A DNA stretch of 64,000 bases from Paludibacteraceae bacterium (GTDB lineage: Bacteria; Bacteroidota; Bacteroidia; Bacteroidales; Paludibacteraceae), in assembly GCA_017556705.1 (NCBI GenBank), contig JAFYMG010000010.1:1-64000 (forward strand), in the 5' to 3' direction. Positions 62,325-64,000 of this stretch are shown here, piece after piece. Within the stretch, counting starts at the first letter, position 1. Each line of letters begins with the position of its first letter. Both the position numbers and the translations under genes were made by a program. Under the pieces are notes generated by a model. The model had not been told where the DNA came from. It searched no databases and saw nothing but the letters and a program-made list of their open reading frames with translations.

Positions 62325-63578
62325 TTATTTGCGACTGGATTGTGGAGCTGTGCCTGCTACCAATTGCAGGGTGTAGTTAGGATCGTTGTTTTCCCATGAC
62401 TCCACCATGGCTCTTACCACTTGTTCGCCATTGCCGATATACTTACCAGTAGCGTGGTTAATAATACCGAAACCATCATCTCCGCTCTTGGTGTTGCCAT
62501 TATCCCAATACATAGCCGACATCTTGCGATCGCGCATAGCCTTGCATATATAACGCAAGTAGTAGAGACGAAAAGCCTCGTCTTGTTGGCTTACGCGGCG
62601 TACGCAGCCAAATTCGCCAAAATATACAGGAATCCCCCGACGGATATACATATTATACAGGCGGTTGAGCATGTTCACATATTGTGCTTCGCCACTGCCT
62701 GGCACCACATCTTTGCCCGTATGACCCCACTCATTATACTTAGCCGTACCCGCAAAATCCCATGGGTCGTAGCTATGTACTGCTACCATCAATCGGTTGG
62801 GGGTCTCATCCTCAGGCAATACCAAGTTCTCCACTGTGAGATCGGGGTTGCATACATAACCTGGCACACCGATATAGCGGGTCTTGTTTTCTCCACCGGC
62901 AGCTCGGATAGCATCCACACACACTTGGTTCCACTCGTTGAGCACACGGTATTGCGCTCCGCCGTCGGTTCGGTTGGCGCCAGCGCCCCATTGACCATCT
63001 TGTATCTCATTCATGGTCTCAAATACCAGGTATTCGCCCTCGTTTTGGAATCGCTGACCAATCTGCAGCCACATCATGGTGAGTTGTTGCTTGATGAGCA
63101 TATTTTTCTCCTCGCTGGCCACAGCAGCTGGCAAATCCAACCAGTGGTAGCCACGGCGAATAGCATCGGTCTCTGCACCAAAACCATCGTGGTGGATATT
63201 GATAATGGCAATCAGCCCTGCCTTCTTAGCCATCAATACGAGTTCTTCCACGCGATCCAACCACGCACGCTCAATGGTATAGGTGGGAGCAGGGCCGATA
63301 TGTCCCATCCATGTTACAGGAATACGCACCGAGCGAAAACCAGCCTTCTTTACATTATTGAAGGTCTGCTGTGTTGCCTCTTGATTTCCCCAAAAAGTCT
63401 CTCCTGATACACCATTGATATGGGCATCTAATTGGTTGCCTAAATTCCAACCTATACCCATAGACATACCAAACTCTATGGCTGTCTTCTCAGGTGTGGG
63501 AGTTGGAGGTGGGGTTTGCCCATTGCAACTGATGAAATTGCTGATTAAAGCGATAAATAGTATGGATAATTTTTTCAT
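62325..63578 (-). CDS. GH5 endoglucanase lipoprotein (subfamily 4-like)
   Basis: 417 residues. Lipobox NFISC (Cys18) and a Pro/Thr-rich linker (TPPPTPTPE). TIM barrel with GIGWNLGNQLDAHINGVSGE, RIPVTWMGHIG and NIHHDG; acid/base Glu191 in FETMNEIQDG; nucleophile Glu321 in VYFGEFGC. The segment WNLGNxLDA...ETxWGN suggests subfamily GH5_4, whose members act on beta-1,4- or mixed-linkage glucans and xyloglucan. Surface-bound by lipidation. It starts the degradation at the cell surface. Confidence 0.93.
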   Translation of the reverse strand: MKKLSILFIALISNFISCNGQTPPPTPTPEKTAIEFGMSMGIGWNLGNQLDAHINGVSGETFWGNQEATQQTFNNVKKAGFRSVRIPVTWMGHIGPAPTYTIERAWLDRVEELVLMAKKAGLIAIINIHHDGFGAETDAIRRGYHWLDLPAAVASEEKNMLIKQQLTMMWLQIGQRFQNEGEYLVFETMNEIQDGQWGAGANRTDGGAQYRVLNEWNQVCVDAIRAAGGENKTRYIGVPGYVCNPDLTVENLVLPEDETPNRLMVAVHSYDPWDFAGTAKYNEWGHTGKDVVPGSGEAQYVNMLNRLYNMYIRRGIPVYFGEFGCVRRVSQQDEAFRLYYLRYICKAMRDRKMSAMYWDNGNTKSGDDGFGIINHATGKYIGNGEQVVRAMVESWENNDPNYTLQLVAGTAPQSSRK

Positions 63579-63593
63579 GCGAATATGAATATA

Positions 63594-64000
63594 TTATAAG
63601 GTGATAGTTATTTCGTGTTTTCCTGCAGCATATGGCAGTATCGTAGGTTTATCCGCACGTTGTTTACCTTGTGGGTTCTTTACTGTAATCACATATTCTG
63701 CTTCACGCCATTTGCGCTTAACAGTGTACTCCTTCAGGTCCGCTGGGATACATGGGTCGATTAGCAGTCCGTCGTAGGTCGGACGAATACCCAAGATATG
63801 TTGTGTGATGGCCAGCCAGTTCCATGCTGCGGTACCAGTGAGCCAAGAGTTTTTTCCTTCACCAGGTTTGGCCGCCTCTTTACCCGCTACCATTTGACAA
63901 TAGACATATGGCTCTACCTTATGCAATTGCTGATCCTCAATCCATGCTGGTGCAATCTTACTATATAGGTTCCATGCATCGTTGCCTCGTCCCGCTTCGG
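63594..64000 (-). CDS. GH94 cellobiose/cellodextrin phosphorylase (C-terminal part)
   Basis: The frame is open to base 64000, so the gene starts outside the window. Visible: GRGNDAWNLYSKIAPAWIED, VEPYVYCQMVAGKE, SWLTGTAAWNWLAITQHILG, LLIDPCIPADLKEY and ITVKNPQGK, the C-terminal part of the GH94 (alpha/alpha)6 and jelly-roll domains. It phosphorolyses beta-1,4- or beta-1,3-linked glucose dimers to glucose-1-phosphate plus glucose, saving ATP. The cytosolic end of the pathway that begins with GH5 and GH9. It is the first gene of the visible operon. Confidence 0.92.
   Translation of the reverse strand, partial: EAGRGNDAWNLYSKIAPAWIEDQQLHKVEPYVYCQMVAGKEAAKPGEGKNSWLTGTAAWNWLAITQHILGIRPTYDGLLIDPCIPADLKEYTVKRKWREAEYVITVKNPQGKQRADKPTILPYAAGKHEITITL

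Noticed and set aside
62421..63407. 328-codon plus-strand frame inside GH5
   Set aside because: Shadow of the GH5 gene, whose catalytic motifs are intact.
1..64000. tRNA or rRNA genes
   Set aside because: No cloverleaf T-loop signature or rRNA-like stretch was seen by reading; a tRNAscan run would settle this.

Overview
This window comes from a Bacteroidales genome (inference). The support is a SusC/SusD locus, BtuG/BtuB-type cobalamin uptake genes, many promoters of the Bacteroidota form (TTG, then 20 bases, then TAnnTTTG), lipoproteins with Bacteroidota lipoboxes, BspA-like leucine-rich proteins and type IX-secretion-like C-terminal tails. A cellulose/beta-glucan locus suggests a gut or rumen habitat. 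Family and genus cannot be fixed from the window alone.

Layout. 1-1692: 3' part of a secreted multidomain protein. 1880-16924 (minus strand): a loose de novo purine cluster (purE, purL, purM, purH, purD, with folD supplying one-carbon units) interrupted by a lipoprotein, a BspA-like protein, the SstT transporter and a GxxExxY protein. 17143-21672: mgsA-mutA-mutB, methylglyoxal synthase plus the B12-dependent methylmalonyl-CoA mutase. 22353-26501: small and unknown genes, an acetyltransferase and a HXXEE membrane protein, each behind its own promoter. 26680-34052: a cobalamin riboswitch and four surface-protein genes, including BtuG- and BtuB-like proteins, that probably feed the mutase. 34211-39022: a metallophosphatase, a GNAT acetyltransferase, an iron alcohol dehydrogenase and a Na/Pi cotransporter. 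39692-43007: accessory region with a gene remnant, a BspA-like protein, a FISUMP-like protein and an IS110-family element. 43422-51851: valS, chorismate mutase, panB, a FecCD permease, a broken ATPase gene and a ClpB lacking its N-domain. 52032-64000 (minus strand): a polysaccharide utilization locus with GH94, GH5, a two-repeat secreted protein, SusC, SusD, a surface glycan-binding protein, a GPH transporter and GH9.

The most unusual signal is the behaviour of short repeats. Intergenic regions hold several families: tandem arrays of 7-, 8-, 10- and 11-base words, mini-hairpins with 3-base loops, and a 37-38 base palindrome. The same kinds of sequence also lie in frame inside conserved enzymes. 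valS carries two identical 61-base copies built around the palindrome; clpB has a hairpin-type insert; purL and a metallophosphatase have 8-base words; purD, GH9 and the GNAT gene have 7-base words. The intergenic palindromes differ in stem sequence yet keep pairing, so structure appears to be conserved. This resembles in principle the Rickettsia palindromic elements that insert in reading frames.

A second pattern is duplicated gene 3' ends. folD (27 bases, 25 identical) and purL (40 bases, 39 identical) each have a second copy of their 3' end beyond an inserted segment: 0.24 kb with imperfect inverted repeats at folD, and 1.2 kb carrying a BspA-like gene at purL. No integrase is present in either segment. 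I saw no rRNA, tRNA or CRISPR array.
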